DNA from: Pictodentalium vernedei
Taxonomy: Eukaryota; Mollusca; Scaphopoda; Dentaliida; Dentaliidae
Assembly: GCA_031216915.1 (NCBI GenBank)
Contig: CM062288.1
Span: 178,338,596-178,402,595, forward strand
Length of the DNA: 64,000 nt
Reading direction: 5' to 3'
Shown here in pieces: positions 20,642 to 31,375 of the stretch. The translations under genes and the position numbers were made by a program. The number at the start of each line of letters is the position of its first letter. Positions within the stretch are counted from its first letter, which is position 1. Below the pieces are notes generated by a model. That model had not been told where the DNA came from, searched no databases, and saw only the letters and a program-made list of their open reading frames with translations.

Positions 20642-22290
20642 AGGTCCTCACCTCGACTCGTCCCAGGTTGGAGGAAGGATAGCAGAGTTCGCAGACCATT
20701 GGGCCACCATCACATCCGATCTGTGGGTGTTAGATGTTGTCTGGTCCGGGCTGCGAATATCCTTCCGACGGCACCCCACTCTGTCAAGGGTGCCTCTTCC
20801 AACCACAGTTCCTTCAGACGTTTTACGTCGGGAACTTTTGTCCACGGAGATTGGCAATCTCCTGGCAAAGGGGGCGATCGAGGTCGTCAAAAACATTCAG
20901 TCAGTGGGTTTCTATTCCCGCCTGTTCTTGGTGCCGAAGAAGGACGGCCGACTCCGACTGGTTATCGATCTGAGTATCCTGAACCAGTCTATCATTGCTC
21001 CCAACTTCAGCATGGAGACTTTCAGGTTCGTCCGCCAATCAATTCACCAGGGAGATTTTGCAGCCAGCATCGACCTGCGAGACGCTTACTTCCACGTTCT
21101 GATGCATCGGGTGTCACGGAAGTATCTCAGGTTCGCTTTTCTGGGGCGAGTTTACCAGTTCAAGGCCATGCCTTTCGGCCTCAACCTGGCTCCTTGGGCA
21201 TTCACCAGACTGATGTCGCATGTGATAGCGTTCCATCGCACACAGTCCAGGGTGACTACTTCGGCATATCTGGACGATATCCTCCAGAGGCATTCCAATG
21301 CTGCCTTACTGGAGTCGGATGTCGCCACTCTGTTGAGCTTGCTCATGTCGCTAGGATTCAGAGTCAGCGAGGAGAAGTCGGACCTGGTCCCTTCTCAGTC
21401 GTTTTGTCATCTGGGGATGTCTTTCCAAACCTTTTCAATTTGGTGGAGGTTCCCCAGGCCAAGGCTGTGATTCTCTCAGCTTTTGCTCTGACTCTGTCCC
21501 ACGTCCGCGACCACTCGGAGTTTTCTCCGGCTGATTGGTCTCTGCGGTTCGGTGACGGATCTCATTCCTCTAGGTCGGCTGCGTGTCAGACCTCTCCAAC
21601 ACTTTCTGCTCGGTCGTTGGAGGCCGAATGTAGATTCTCTGGATCAGGTGCTTCCGTTTCCGGAATCTCTGTATCCTCACCTTCTTCCCTGGACAGATGT
21701 TCAGTGGATTACGCAGGGTGTTCCATTGGACTTCCCCACGTCCGATCGCGTTCTGACGGCAGATGCCAGCGATCTCGGATGGGGTGCGACGTTGGATCCT
21801 CTCGGTCTTTCCCTACACGGGATATGGGACCAGGATCAAGCAGCTCTACACATCAACCAGAAGAAGCTTCTTGCTCTTCTTCTGAGTTTCAGGCAGTGGA
21901 TCCCTCACCTGTCGAATCGCCAGGTCCTTCTGCTATCCGGCAATTCGACAGTGGTTGCTTACATTCGGAACCAGGGCGGCACGCACTCGGTTCCGATGTA
22001 CGAATTAGCTCGGGATCTACTGCTCGCTCAGGATGTTCACGCCGGAGTGGTTGTTCGTCACATTCCCGGTCGTCTGAACGTCCTAGCCGACTCCCTATCC
22101 CGACAGGGCAGGGTTATTTCCACCGAGTGGATGCTTCACAGGGCAGTGTTCCAGTCGCTTTGCGATCTCTGGGAACGCCCCACATCGACCTATTTGCGAC
22201 TCGTTGGAACCATCAGGTGGACACTTTTGTGTCCCCGTGTCCAGATCCTCTGGCTTTTGCCGTGGACGCTCTGTCACTCAATTGGAATGG
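20642..22290 (+). pseudogene. DIRS-1 pol: reverse transcriptase and RNase H (broken)
   Basis: RT is visible from about 20820 to 21420: KKDGRLRLVIDLSILNQ, then SIDLRDAYFHV with a catalytic Asp, then FGLNLAPWAFTRLMS, then AYLDDIL, the YxDD box. The fold copies element RNA. Two compensating shifts lie at about 21430-21510 with a stop at 21468-21470. RNase H follows: LTADASDLGWGATL keeps the first Asp. The second acidic position reads INQKKLL (Lys where DIRS-2 has Glu), the third reads LLSGNSTVVAYIRNQGGTHS (Gly where DIRS-2 has Asp), and HIPGRLNVLADSLSR retains the last Asp. Two of four catalytic carboxylates are therefore lost. The frame then continues into IDLFATRWN...SPCPDP...VDALS and is cut by the insertion at 22291. 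Pol is in the +1 frame relative to gag, open from 20601. Confidence 0.9.
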
Positions 22291-23287
22291 CAGACCTTTG
22301 CGGGAAAGAAGTGCGATCGCGCTTGCACTTCATCGCGCCTCTAAATTGTACACCAGGAGCGTTAAAAATCACGCCCCTGTGCGCGCTTTGTGTTAGTTGA
22401 GCAATCAGAACGTAATGGTCGGGACCCGACCAGTATTTTCAGATTGCTCAACTCGCTTTGTGTATAAAAGAAATTCACTGTCATAACTCTTGTTTGTCAT
22501 AATGATATGTAATCTGATGCTTAAATACATGAAATAACCCCCAAACCTGGTATTTTACATGTTGATAATAATTATAATCGAGTCAAATTGTGCTTGTGAT
22601 TTCCATAACACCATGTGAGATAAATCCGATTTGCGTATTGATATTCTTGTTGAAATTTTCCTTTGAGAACTATTTCATTCAACATCGCATAAATTATATC
22701 CAATTCTCCTAAAATTATAATATCTCCGCTAATCAGGACGCTGAATGTGTTTGCGTCATAGCACACTGAACTTTGGGTTATCTGATTGGACAGTCAATAG
22801 AAACTGAAACAATTCCCTGTCACATGGTTGTGTTGGAAAATCGAAATGTCAACTTTCTGAACCACGTTGTTGAATTCTTCCACAAAAAAGACTCGATATA
22901 TTTTATATTTCAAATTCACGAATGAAACGTGAAATATGAGGACGGATTATTTCACATAGACAAACAACACCCCGATCCATTACTGTTCTGCCTACTGGTA
23001 CAAGGTCAAGGTATACCAACGTTTATTTATGCCAAGTTATCAGAATCACCCAATTTTTGTGACACTAGTGTTGCACTTGTGTGTCCACCCCAAGCAGACT
23101 GATTGGAGCAATAACGCCTAATTTTTTATTCCGTCCAGTTTGGGAGTATTAAGCAAACTAAATCACAATTATCAATTCTTGCTTCATGGCTCATATTAAG
23201 TTTTTTTGGAAGCGCGATTGCGCCTCTGGGTGCAAAATAACAAGCGCGATTTTTCGCTCCTCTACAAAATATTCCCGCAAAGGCCTG
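22291..23287. mobile_element. 997-bp non-autonomous DNA transposon inside DIRS-1 pol
   Basis: Inverted ends CAGACCTTTGCGGGAA and TTCCCGCAAAGGCCTG (one mismatch over 16 bp). GAATGG flanks both sides (TGGAATGG if the two bases shared with the right end are counted). Removing the element and one copy restores the DIRS reading frame exactly (WNG followed by LVGY). GCGCGATT-type repeats lie near both ends (for example 23213-23256). No ORF of significance. 6-8 bp duplication and CAG ends are compatible with hAT, unproven. Confidence 0.88.
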
Positions 23288-23624
23288 GAATGGTCTAGTC
23301 GGCTACACCTTCCTGCCGGTTCCGATTCTTCCTCAGGTTCTCGCCAAAATTCGAACCTGCAGTTGTCGAATCATTCTGATCGCTCCCCTGTCGCCTCAGC
23401 GGGTGTGGATCAATCAGCTCCGCTCGCTGATGGCGGCGGTTCCGGCACGTCTCCCGCTGCGTCGCGACCTTCTTTGTCAAGGTCGCCCGAGGAGGTTTCA
23501 CGTCGACCCGACTTCGTTGCTCCTTCACGCATATCTTTTGTCAGGTCCTGTCTCCTCCGTAGAGGTTTTTCGAGAGGAGCAGTGGAGTGCATTTCTTCTT
23601 CAAGGAGGCACTCCACTGGTTTAG
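23288..23624 (+). pseudogene. DIRS-1 pol C-terminal extension
   Basis: Continues pol after the insertion. RVWINQLRSL, LPLRRDLLCQGR and LLLHAYLLSG match the conserved region downstream of RNase H in animal DIRS elements (DIRS-2: RPWINLLRFL, LPPREDLLSQGK, LNLHVFPLCG). It ends with GGTPLV and a stop at 23622-23624. The recombinase gene overlaps this segment in another frame. Confidence 0.8.
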
Positions 23625-24596
23625 CTTATGCAGCTAAATGGAAGGTCTTCTGTCGATGGTGTGCTGATCACTCTGTTGATTATGCCAATCCTTTGATTTC
23701 ACAGATTGCGGAGTTTCTGGTATATCTGTTTGATTCTCGGGGTCTCCAGCCTGTTACCATCAAGGGTTACAGGTCCATGCTTTCAGAGACTTTTTCTTAT
23801 GTGGGGAAGCGTCGTATCGGCACTAATCCTTACCTCTCCAAGCTTGTTCGGCACTTTTCTTTGAAAAGGCCTCGGGCTTTGCAGCTTACTCCACGATGGA
23901 ATCTTTCGTGGGTGCTGCTTTGATTGGGGGGGGGGGGGGGGGGGGGGGGGCGCCGTTCGAACCTTTATCCCAGGTGGATATGCATTTTCTCACATATAAG
24001 ATGGCTTTTCTGATGGCATTTGCTTCGGCCAGACGGGTTAGTGAGCTTCACGCCCTCTCGGTTGACCCGGCCTTTTTTAGGAGCTCTCCCAACAGTGTTA
24101 CTTTTACCACTGATTGCTCCTTTTTGGCCAAGAATCAGTTACTCCTCCTCCTATCTGTATCAGCGCTCTTCCTTCTGTTGAGGGTAATCGCCCTTTGCTC
24201 TGTCCGGTCCGTGCTATTCGCATTTATCTCGATCAGACACGCTTCATACGGAAAGGCAGGAAACGTTTTTTTCTGTCTCTTATTCTGGGTCGACAGAAGA
24301 TCACTCCTCAATCCATTTCTCGATGGATTTGTCTTGCTATTCGTACGGCTTATGGTCGTTTAGCAGCTGGCGATTGTATTACCAATCGTATTTCTGCCCA
24401 CGAGGTGCGGGCACTATCCACCTCTTGGGCTTATTCTAACTCCGTCAAGTTGTCGGATGTTATGCAGGCAGCCTACTGGAGAAATGCTTCTACTTTCTCC
24501 ACCTTTTATCTGCGCCAGTTGCAGGAGCAGTCAGAGGACCTTTTTGCCCTGGGTCCTCTTTCTTCTGCTCAGGCTGTTGTCTGCCATAGCCATTAG
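23480..24596 (+). pseudogene. DIRS-1 tyrosine recombinase (broken by a G-tract)
   Basis: Would integrate the circular DNA copy by site-specific strand exchange. The N-terminal SAM-like part contains AAKWKVFCRWCADHSVDYA and LQPVTIKGYRSMLSETF. Catalytic signatures: Arg in SARRVSELHALSV (about 24020-24062), the H-x-x-R box SAHEVRALSTS (about 24396-24428), and the nucleophilic Tyr in FSTFYLRQL (about 24495-24521). TGA at 23921-23923 and a 25-G tract (23926-23950) interrupt the frame where DIRS-2 encodes LLKLKEKPFEPL. A one-base indel near 24138 shifts it again. The recombinase lies in the -1 frame relative to pol, overlapping it, as in DIRS-2. Confidence 0.88.
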
Positions 24597-24813
24597 GCTT
24601 CTTGAAGGTCAGTTTTCAGCCTTGTGCTGTTACTGCCCTTTTTCTGTCTGTGTGTCACACAGGCCCATATGTCTCCTTTCATTGTCCTTTATCAATGCTT
24701 GCAACATTATGGTTGTTAAGCCTCGGGACCTCTTCCTTCTGCTTCACGGTTCCAGTGCACTGGGGTTATGTGTGGGTTGGTTATGCGATTCCCTCCAGCC
24801 TTTTGTCTATGCA

Positions 24814-24903
24814 GCCTGAAGTAAACAATTGTGAGTAGGTTGATAAGAAATCTAAATTTTATAGTAAATTTCCTTTCTTATTATACCTACCACAATTGTT
24901 TAC
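24814..24903. repeat. DIRS-1 internal complementary region (ICR)
   Basis: 24814-24851 (GCCTGAAGTAAACAATTGTG...GATAAGAAAT) is the reverse complement of the extreme left end (17511-17548). 24845-24903 (AAGAAATCTAAATTTTATAG...CCACAATTGTTTAC) is the reverse complement of the extreme right end (25215-25273). The two halves meet at AAGAAAT. This is exactly the joined-ends template that DIRS1-type elements use to complete their ends and circularise. It fixes the element boundaries at 17511 and 25273. Confidence 0.92.
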
Positions 24904-24982
24904 ATGGAGGCCCTCCCGTCTTCTTTACGGGTAAAGAATCTTTCCTCCCCGCTGATCACATAACTCTGACGTTGACGGATTC

Positions 24983-25273
24983 AAAAAGAATGAGTCTTTA
25001 GAGACGGTATATGCGCACTGGCAACGGAAGTCGTGGAGTTGTACTTGGGAGAGAGCGTCCTGTACTGGGTCTGCGCTGGTTGCACTCGACCCAGTTTTGG
25101 CTTATTTTTTATTGGTGCTTTTGCACCACTTTTCTTTCCCAAATTGCTTGGGAAAGACAAAAATAGAGAGTATTTTATCCGAGTTAGGGACTTCCACTGT
25201 AGTGCAAGCCTGAAGTAAACAATTGTGGTAGGTATAATAAGAAAGGAAATTTACTATAAAATTTAGATTTCTT
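24983..25273. repeat. Right inverted terminal repeat of DIRS-1
   Basis: Reverse complement of the left ITR without the MITE. Its outer 60 bp, AGGTATAATAAGAAAGGAAA...TTAGATTTCTT, is represented in the ICR. Identity to the left ITR is high by eye. Confidence 0.9.
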
Positions 25274-25625
25274 GTGTACTCATTTCTTATTTTTAGCTCA
25301 ACTTGACAGTATTTCCCTTTGGCTCACTCTACAGGGCACATTTATGATCGGATTGCTTTGAAACCTGGTATGCTTGTTTGGGGTGACCTCTAGATGGGAG
25401 CTATCGATTTTCTTCCATTTCCCTCCAAAAATATTGCCGCTGGCAGTGTTCTTAGAACTTAGTTTAATCAAACCTTAATATTTCTCTTTGGCACACCCTA
25501 CAGGGCACATTTATGATCGGATTGCTTTGAAACCTGATATGCTTGTTTGGAGTGACCTCTAGATGGGAGCTATCGATTTTCTTCTTTTCCGTCAAAAAAT
25601 GTTGCCGCTGGCAATGTTCTTAGGT

Positions 25626-28117
25626 CGGCCATTCCGCGTCACGTGTGTTACATTTCAGACAAATTTTGCCAAAGAATTCCTTTCCATACTTTTCTAATTT
25701 TTATAACCATTCCTTGCTTTGAACACTGTTTTGTAGCTAACGCCATCACTGACTAATGCATCAGTAGATGTGTAATATTTTTATGTTATCAGAAAATTGT
25801 GGACAATCAGTTGCCTGTCACGTGTGTTACATCAGAAAAAGAGAAAAATCTCATGACCTTTTTACAATCGAAAAATTCTGTGACTTGTGTGAAAGCTCTG
25901 CCACAAATTTTATGTTTTTGTCAAGAAGGGTAAATCTTCTTCAGGCTGTTACTAACAATCAGTGTGCTTTCAAAGCCACTTTCTTATAAACACATGAAAT
26001 TCACTGTCACATGTGTTACATAAAATTGTCATGTGTTACGCATCTGAAAAAGAAAACACTTGGGGTGGCTTAATTATGTAACAGTCAGTATTTGAATTGA
26101 GTTCAGACGCTGAAGAAGTCTATTTCAGATTTTTAACATGAAAGCGGTTCATTCAGCCTAATTCGCTGATTGAGTATCTTCTGTGCAGAATGTAGTATTT
26201 GTGGTAACTGCATGTTGCTTCAAAATGTTGACACATTTCAATGTAAAGTTTTGGCTGAAACTCTTTTGAATGAATTAGTAAAATAAAAACATGAAGGGTA
26301 GATTTGTTTGCTGCTTGCATTAAATTGTTGTTTCAGACTTTTATTAAGAAAAGGTTTTAAAATAACTGTGAACTGTTTCAAAGTTCTGCATCTGAGTGGT
26401 TCTGTTTGTATTTATGATTATTTCAAAGTTATATTAAATAAATTATCAAACTTGACACTATCTCATTAAACCTGCCCTGTACAAGTTGTAAATTTCACTT
26501 CGAAACTTGTGAAGCTAGTACATGTATGCCCAGTAGAATTACTGGTTATTCCTAACGGAGGTGGCCCAACTTTGTGGTTTTGAAGCTGGTTGCATTAATT
26601 CAATTTCAACTGTGATATAAGTGCCCTTGTGTTATCCAATCTGCAGTAGGTATAATCTTAAGTCTTCGTTATATATCAATTGATGGTTGGATCATATCTG
26701 GGCACCAGTTGGCTTGAATACAATGACCTAATGATGATCGGAGGCTTTAACATATATTTAAGATCAGCAATATTTTCGAATGTAGCCAAATGCCATTTCC
26801 CAGCTTGGTTTTTCGAAATTTTAGCAAACAAGCTTAAACATGTTAGATACATAATCTCTTTTAAGAATGTATCTTGTACACCATGGTTTTTTCCCAAAAT
26901 ACTGTGGCATACCATGGTATTTTGCAACAGGACTCTGATGCCACATTGTACTTTTTTACAAGGGGCCATTTTCAAATTGTTTTATATTGATTTCGAATTG
27001 TTTTATATTTATTAAATTTCCCTGTACCCTGTGTGTAACCTCTGTATCAGTTTCGTGGTAACCAGGTACCTGTGATCCATTTGGTCCATGATGTCATTAT
27101 TTAACATTACCTGCTTAATACCGTATGGCCACCATGGAAAGGTCAGAATTGATTTGTGGTCATTATGTCCATGCATACAAATCAGAGATAATCCGCTATG
27201 ACACCAAGCAAAATTTCCATTAATGAAGCACTGGGTCTGATTTGTAAGCGTGGACATAATGCACACCCAAGGATTCGGACCCGTCCACAATGTCCAAACT
27301 GTATCAATTTATAAAAAATCCAGTACTGGGAGAGAGATGCCCCTTCTGACCATATCATGGTGGTAAGTACACAAAATATTTCCTTTTTCAACAAATGCAC
27401 CCACAACTTCCCACCCACTTCTCAGTTTGTTAAAACATCCCTGCTTAAGATGTTACACAGTAAAATCATTTTTTCTCTGTATGATTTGAGGCCTGTTAGT
27501 CTCCAATGAGCTTCAGTAGCTACTCGTTAAATCATAGGTAGCTCTTCTGTGAACTGCATACCCAGTAACACACGTGGCATCACATGTGTTACCGACTGAG
27601 GGTACATCAGTTTGGCACTGCTATATTGATTACAAAGCTTACATTTTTTACAGAAGATTAACTGAATGGTTCTAGCTTTGCTTGTCAATTTTGGGGGCAC
27701 ACATGACGATGTTCTGATTTCTGGCTCTGAATTTTCTTTTATTTTGTCACGTGTGTTACATGTAAAACAGGACTTTTTCAGGAGTTGATTTTCACAAATA
27801 TATCTCCCACCAACTTGAATTTCATTGCCAGTTGGAAGACTGTCTACAGGATAGTCTGAAAGTGTCTGACAATCTTTGTTTGCTACTGTGAATCTCTCGG
27901 AGCTTTATTTTGTACTCATGTGCCAAAACTTGCCTTTTTTAATCTTCACTGGCCACACTTATTCAATCCCATTGTGTAAAAATTTAGCTGATGAACAGTG
28001 AAGACATTAGAATTTCCTGGTCATATGGATCAAATATTGCAGTTAACAACTTTTGTACATTAGCATAATTATGGCTGAAATTTTGTCACTCTGGGACCAC
28101 TTTGCATGGAATGGCCC
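25626..28117. mobile_element. 2.5-kb insertion within the family-2 array, with CACGTGTGTTAC repeats
   Basis: Short inverted ends GGCCATTCC (25628-25636) and GGAATGGCC (28099-28107) interrupt a family-2 unit: ...GTTCTTAG on the left, AGAACTTAGTTT on the right. CACrTGTGTTAC recurs at 25640, 25819, 26008 and 27748, a truncated form at about 26028, and as a palindrome pair at 27565-27576/27581-27592, so near both ends. A 25-nt inverted pair lies at 27161-27261. No transposase is seen. Boundaries are approximate. Confidence 0.55.
27161..27261. repeat. Inverted repeat, 25-nt arms
   Basis: 27161-27185 (CATTATGTCCATGCATACAA...) pairs with 27237-27261 (...GCGTGGACATAATG) with two mismatches and a 51-nt loop. 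Confidence 0.75.
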
Positions 28118-30829
28118 AGAACTTAGTTTAGTCAGACCTCAATATTTCCCTTTGGCACACCCTACAGGGCACATTTATGATCGGATCGCTTTGAAACCTG
28201 GCATGCCTGTTTGGGGTTACCTATAGATGGGAGCTATCGATTTTCTTCCATTTCCGTCAAAAAATGTTTCTGCTGGCAACGTTCTTTGAACCTCAGTATT
28301 TCTCTTTGGCACACCTCACAGGGCACATTTATGATCGATTGCTTTGAAACCTGGTTTGCTTGTTTGGGGTGACCTCTAGATGGGAGCTATAAATTTTCTT
28401 CCATTTCCATCAAAAAATGTTGCTGCTGGCAACGACCATTGAACTTGGTTTAGTCAGGCATCAATATATTCCTTTGGCACACCCTACAGGGAACCTTTAT
28501 GATCAGATTGCATTGAAACCTGATATGCTTATTTGTGGTGACCTCCAGATGAGAGCTATTGATTTTCTTCCATTTTTGTCAAAAAATGTTGCCGCTGGCA
28601 ATGATCTTTGAACTTAGTTTAGTCAGGCACCAATATATTGCTTTGGCACACCCTACAGGGCACATTTATGATCTGATCACTTTGAAACTAGGTATGCTTG
28701 TTTGGATTTACCTCGAGATTGGAGCTATTGAATTTTCTTTGATTTCTGTCAAAAAAATGTTGCCGCTGGCAACAGTCTTCGATGAACTTAGTGCAGTTAT
28801 GCATCAATATTTCACTTTGACACACCCTGCAGGACACATTTATTTATGATCAGATCGCTATGAAACTTGGTGTGCTTGTTTGAGGTGACCTCTAGATGTG
28901 AGCTATCGATTTTCATAAAAAAATGTTGCAGTTGGCAATGACCTTATGCATCAATATTTCCCTTTGACACACACTGCAGGGCACATTTATGACTGGATCG
29001 CTTGGAAACGTGGTGTGCTTGTTTGGGATGACATCTATATGGGAGCTGTCGATTTTCTTTCATTTCTGTCGAAAAATGTTGCTGCTGGCAACGACCTTTG
29101 AACTTAGTTTAGTCAGACCTCAGTATTTTCCTTTGGCCCACCCTGCAGTGCACATTTTTTACTGGATCGTTTTGAAATTTGGTGTGCTTGTTTGGGGTGA
29201 CCTATAGATGGGTGCTATCGATTTTCTTCCATTTCTGTCAAAGAATGTTGTAGCTGGCAACAACCTTTTAACTTAGTTTAGTCAGACCTCAATATTTCTC
29301 TTTGGCACACCCTACAGGGAACATTTATGATTGGATTGCATTGAAAACTGATATGTTTGTTTGGGGTTACCTCCAGATGGGAGCTGTCGATTTTCTTTCA
29401 TTTCTGTCGAAAAATGTTGCTGCTGGCAACAACCTTTCAACTTACTTTAGTCAGACCTCAATATTTCCGTTTGGCCCACCCTGCAGTGCACATTTTTTAC
29501 TGGATCGCTTTGAAATTTGGTGTGCTTGTTTGGGTTGACCTATAGATGGAAACTATTGATTTTCTTCCATTTCCGTCAAAAAATGTTGCCGCTGGCAACA
29601 ACCTTTGAACTTAGTTTAGTCAGACCTCAATATTGCATTGAAACCTGATATGCTTATTTGGGGTTACCTCCAGATGGGAGCTATCGATTTTTTTCAATTT
29701 CCGTCAAAAAATGTTACCGTTGGTAATGACCTTGAACTTAGTTTAATCAGACCTCAATATTTCCCTTTGGCACACCCTACAGGGCACATTTATGATCGGA
29801 TCACTTTGAAATTTGGTATTTTTGTATGGGGTGACCTCTAGATAGGAGCTATTGATTTTCTTACTTGTCTGTCAAAAAATGTTGCCATTCGCAACGACCT
29901 TTGATGAACTTAGTGCAGTTATGCATCAATATTTCCCTTTGACACACCCTGCAGGGCACATTTATGATGGGATCACTTGGAAACTTGGTGTGCTTGTTTG
30001 GAGTGACATCTATATGGGAGCTGTCGATTTTCTTCCATTTCTGTCGAAAAATGTTGCTGCTGGCAACGACCTTTGAACTTAGTTTAGTCAGACCTCAATA
30101 AAATGGGGTGATCTCTGGATGTGAGCTATTATATTTTTTTCATTTTCATAAAAAAGTACTGTCGTTATCACCAGCCTTTGAACTTAGTGCATTTGTGCAG
30201 CAACTTATCCCTTTTGAACTCTCTGCTGGGTATATTTATGAATTTCCATAAAAGTGAAAAAAAAATCATTGCCACAAGCAGTGACCTTCAAACTTAGTGC
30301 ATTCTGCATTAACATTTTCCTTTGGCATTCCTCAGAGGGCGCATTCATTATCAGGTTGTTTTGAAACTTTGTATGCTTATTCAGGGTGACAAAGAAAGGT
30401 GCTATCGATTTTCTTTTCATTTCCATCAAAAACTGTTGCTGTTATCAACAATCTTTGAATTTATTTCATTTGAGCATCAACATTCTTCTTTGACCTGGTA
30501 TACAGGGCACATTTATCGTAGAATTCTTTTTAAACTTGGTGTGCTCATTAGGCGAGACCTCTAGATAAGAGCTATTGATTAGCATTCTTTTCTGTGAAAA
30601 ACGTTGCCGTTTACAATAACCTCTGAACTTATGGCATTTGTGTATCAACATTGTTCCTTTAGCCAGTCTTACAGTTTACATTTAAAAATGTATGGATTGC
30701 TCTGACTTTTTGCACATACAATGCTGTTACGTTGAAGTTTCACCAAATAACATTGGTACCAATGATCTTCAATTTTGCCATTTCACTTCTAACTTACCAA
30801 GTTCAAATTTGTCAAGTTGAGCTATAGTG

Positions 30830-31216
30830 TCATTGATACTTTCATTATTCAATCCTTTTATTTCATATTTTACCGTTTTCTCACAATGATATTGCCTTGG
30901 TTGCAGATTGGCATTAAGCATCAGTAAATATGAAAATCGCTAATCACTGCTACTTATATCGTCATTATCACATAATTTGACAAACACAGTCTTATTTTGG
31001 TCCTCCAACAAGAAAAATCTTCATGAAACAAGTAAAGCAAGAATAAAGCCCAAATTACTCACTGGGGTGGGAGAAGGAGGACTATTTTGTCCTTCTATGA
31101 TAGAGTGTTTGCTTATCATTGTCAGTGAGTTTGTTTCGAAAGTAGAATTGAATTAATGTTCTCCATTTTGAAGTAATTTATTTCCTTAAATTACACCTTC
31201 TGATAAAGAGAATCTA
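30830..31216. other. Non-coding spacer
   Basis: No supported feature other than AT-rich sequence. Confidence 0.4.
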
Positions 31217-31375
31217 AGGGGTTCGTTGGCGTTGCGGTAACCGGTTCTCGTCAGATCACCAAAGTTAAGCAACATTGAGTCCGGTTAGTCCTTGGATGGG
31301 TGACCGTCTGAGCAATCGATTCAAACTCCCGCATTGTGTCCTTGGGCAAGGCACTTAACCCTGATTGTCCAATTC
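31217..31375 (+). mobile_element. 5S-rRNA-derived SINE (SINE3-like), truncated
   Basis: 31239-31312 is clearly 5S rRNA-like: ACCGGTTCTCGTCAGATCAC, AAGTTAAGCAACATTGAG (box A region) and TTGGATGGGTGACCGTCTG (box C). The 5S internal promoter is therefore retained. It is followed by ATTGTGTCCTTGGGCAAGGC, the same central core as in the tRNA-headed SINEs here. It is not a 5S gene, because the 5' and 3' thirds of 5S are missing. It is cut at 31375-31380 by the insertion of the family-3 element. Confidence 0.85.

Larger units (their letters stand above)
17511..25273 (+). mobile_element. DIRS-1: DIRS-type tyrosine-recombinase retrotransposon, structurally complete
   Basis: 7.76 kb bounded by inverted terminal repeats (17511-17992 and 24983-25273), with an internal complementary region at 24814-24903. 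Order: left ITR, leader, gag, RT-RNase H with C-terminal extension, tyrosine recombinase, ICR, right ITR. This is the DIRS1-group plan: reverse transcription gives a circle that the recombinase integrates without target duplication. The protein genes carry frameshifts, altered catalytic residues, a 997-bp insertion and a 25-G tract, so the copy is dead. Two later insertions (17618-17830, 22291-23287) account for much of the disruption. Confidence 0.92.
25294..30823. mobile_element. Minisatellite element family 2 bounded by AGCTCAACTTGACA arms
   Basis: AGCTCAACTTGACA (25294-25307) and its perfect inverse TGTCAAGTTGAGCT (30810-30823) flank the region. Tandem units of ~170 bp, with blocks TTGGCACACCCTACAGGGCAC, TTTGAAACCTGGTATGCTTG, GATGGGAGCTATCGATTTTC and AAAAATGTTGCCGCTGGCAA, fill 25310-25625 and 28118-30100. 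They degenerate to about 30680. Longer periodicity (~340 bp) is visible at 29046-29545. No coding capacity: long frames through it are repeat artefacts. Confidence 0.75.

Noticed and set aside
20699..22396. 565-codon ORF across the RT-RNase H region of DIRS-1
   Set aside because: Mostly a shadow frame. RT and RNase H motifs lie in a different frame, and only short parts are used where pol shifts.
25768..25989. Cysteine-containing 73-codon ORF
   Set aside because: It reads through the CACGTGTGTTAC repeat of the 2.5-kb insertion. Cysteine spacing matches no finger.
28417..30076. Series of short plus-strand ORFs with similar peptides
   Set aside because: Tandem-repeat translations of the family-2 array.
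31239..31312. 5S rRNA gene
   Set aside because: Only the central part of 5S is present and it is fused to the SINE core.
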